Below, piece by piece: positions 13,896 to 13,980 of a stretch of 13,980 nucleotides of DNA (its first letter is position 1; each line of letters begins with the position of its first letter). Location of the stretch: assembly GCA_023459675.1 (NCBI GenBank), contig JAEWTC010000220.1:1-13980 (forward strand). Reading direction: 5' to 3'. Both the position numbers and the translations under genes were made by a program. A model generated the notes under the pieces. The model saw only the letters and a program-made list of their open reading frames with translations. It was not told the origin of the DNA and searched no databases. Source of the DNA: Bacillota bacterium. Lineage in GTDB: Bacteria > Bacillota > Clostridia > Christensenellales > Aristaeellaceae.

Positions 13896-13980
13896 TTTAC
13901 CTCAAAAGCCCGGCGCAGGTCGCCGTCATGCGGAAAGCGGGCGCGCTCCTCTATGAGGTGCTTCAGGAGCTGCGGCAGGC
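13892..13980 (+). CDS. map: Methionine aminopeptidase type I, N-terminal fragment
   Basis: The frame starts with ATG 13892 inside the adk stop (ATGA 13892-13895) and runs off the window after 29 complete codons. The visible MIYLKSPAQVAVMRKAGALLYEVLQE matches the type I methionine aminopeptidase start (MI-x-IKSP-x-EI-x-MRKAG pattern). The enzyme removes the initiator methionine from new proteins. Metal ligands lie beyond the window. The weak upstream site (AAGGCGGTG) suggests translation coupled to adk. Confidence 0.93.
   Translation, partial: MIYLKSPAQVAVMRKAGALLYEVLQELRQ

Overview
The window is a GC-rich bacterial chromosome segment holding the end of tuf followed by an almost complete S10-spc ribosomal protein supercluster, all on the + strand. 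The gene order rpsJ to secY-adk-map, the 61-residue zinc-type S14, the zinc-ribbon L24, the presence of L30, the Cys3-Asp zinc lid of adenylate kinase and the very strong AGGAGG-type ribosome binding sites fit a high-GC member of the Bacillota, most likely a clostridial lineage. The lineage is an inference from gene content, not a database match.

Layout: 1-106 is the C-terminus of elongation factor Tu, closed by a textbook intrinsic terminator (130-156). From 157 to 732 there is no convincing gene. That stretch holds a 23-bp direct repeat pair, a 17-bp palindrome, a block of about seven 28-bp tandem repeats (373-568) and a large GC-rich hairpin (645-689). A promoter with an extended -10 (733-761) drives an MFS-type membrane transporter (794-2053), an unusual passenger between tuf and rpsJ. 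A gene-free gap with inverted repeats leads to a near-consensus sigma-70/sigma-A promoter (2235-2263) and a leader of about 267 nt with a series of hairpins (2270-2536) ahead of rpsJ.

From 2537 to 12986 there are 22 tightly packed genes: rpsJ, rplC, rplD, rplW, rplB, rpsS, rplV, rpsC, rplP, rpmC, rpsQ, rplN, rplX, rplE, S14 (rpsZ type), rpsH, rplF, rplR, rpsE, rpmD, rplO and secY. Gaps are mostly 1-40 nt, and two junctions are ATGA stop/start overlaps. No internal promoter or terminator was noticed, so one long transcript from 2270 is the simplest reading. It couples synthesis of small- and large-subunit proteins with the SecY translocon channel.

Between secY and adk the close packing is broken by a 263-bp element (12992-13254). 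It has 43-bp imperfect terminal inverted repeats (35 of 43 positions match) and five compact internal hairpins. It ends exactly where the adk ribosome binding site begins. It looks like a MITE-like or structured-RNA repeat and is the most interesting non-coding object here. adk (13266-13895) then overlaps the start of map, which runs off the window. The coding part is an ordinary housekeeping locus; the novelty candidates are non-coding.
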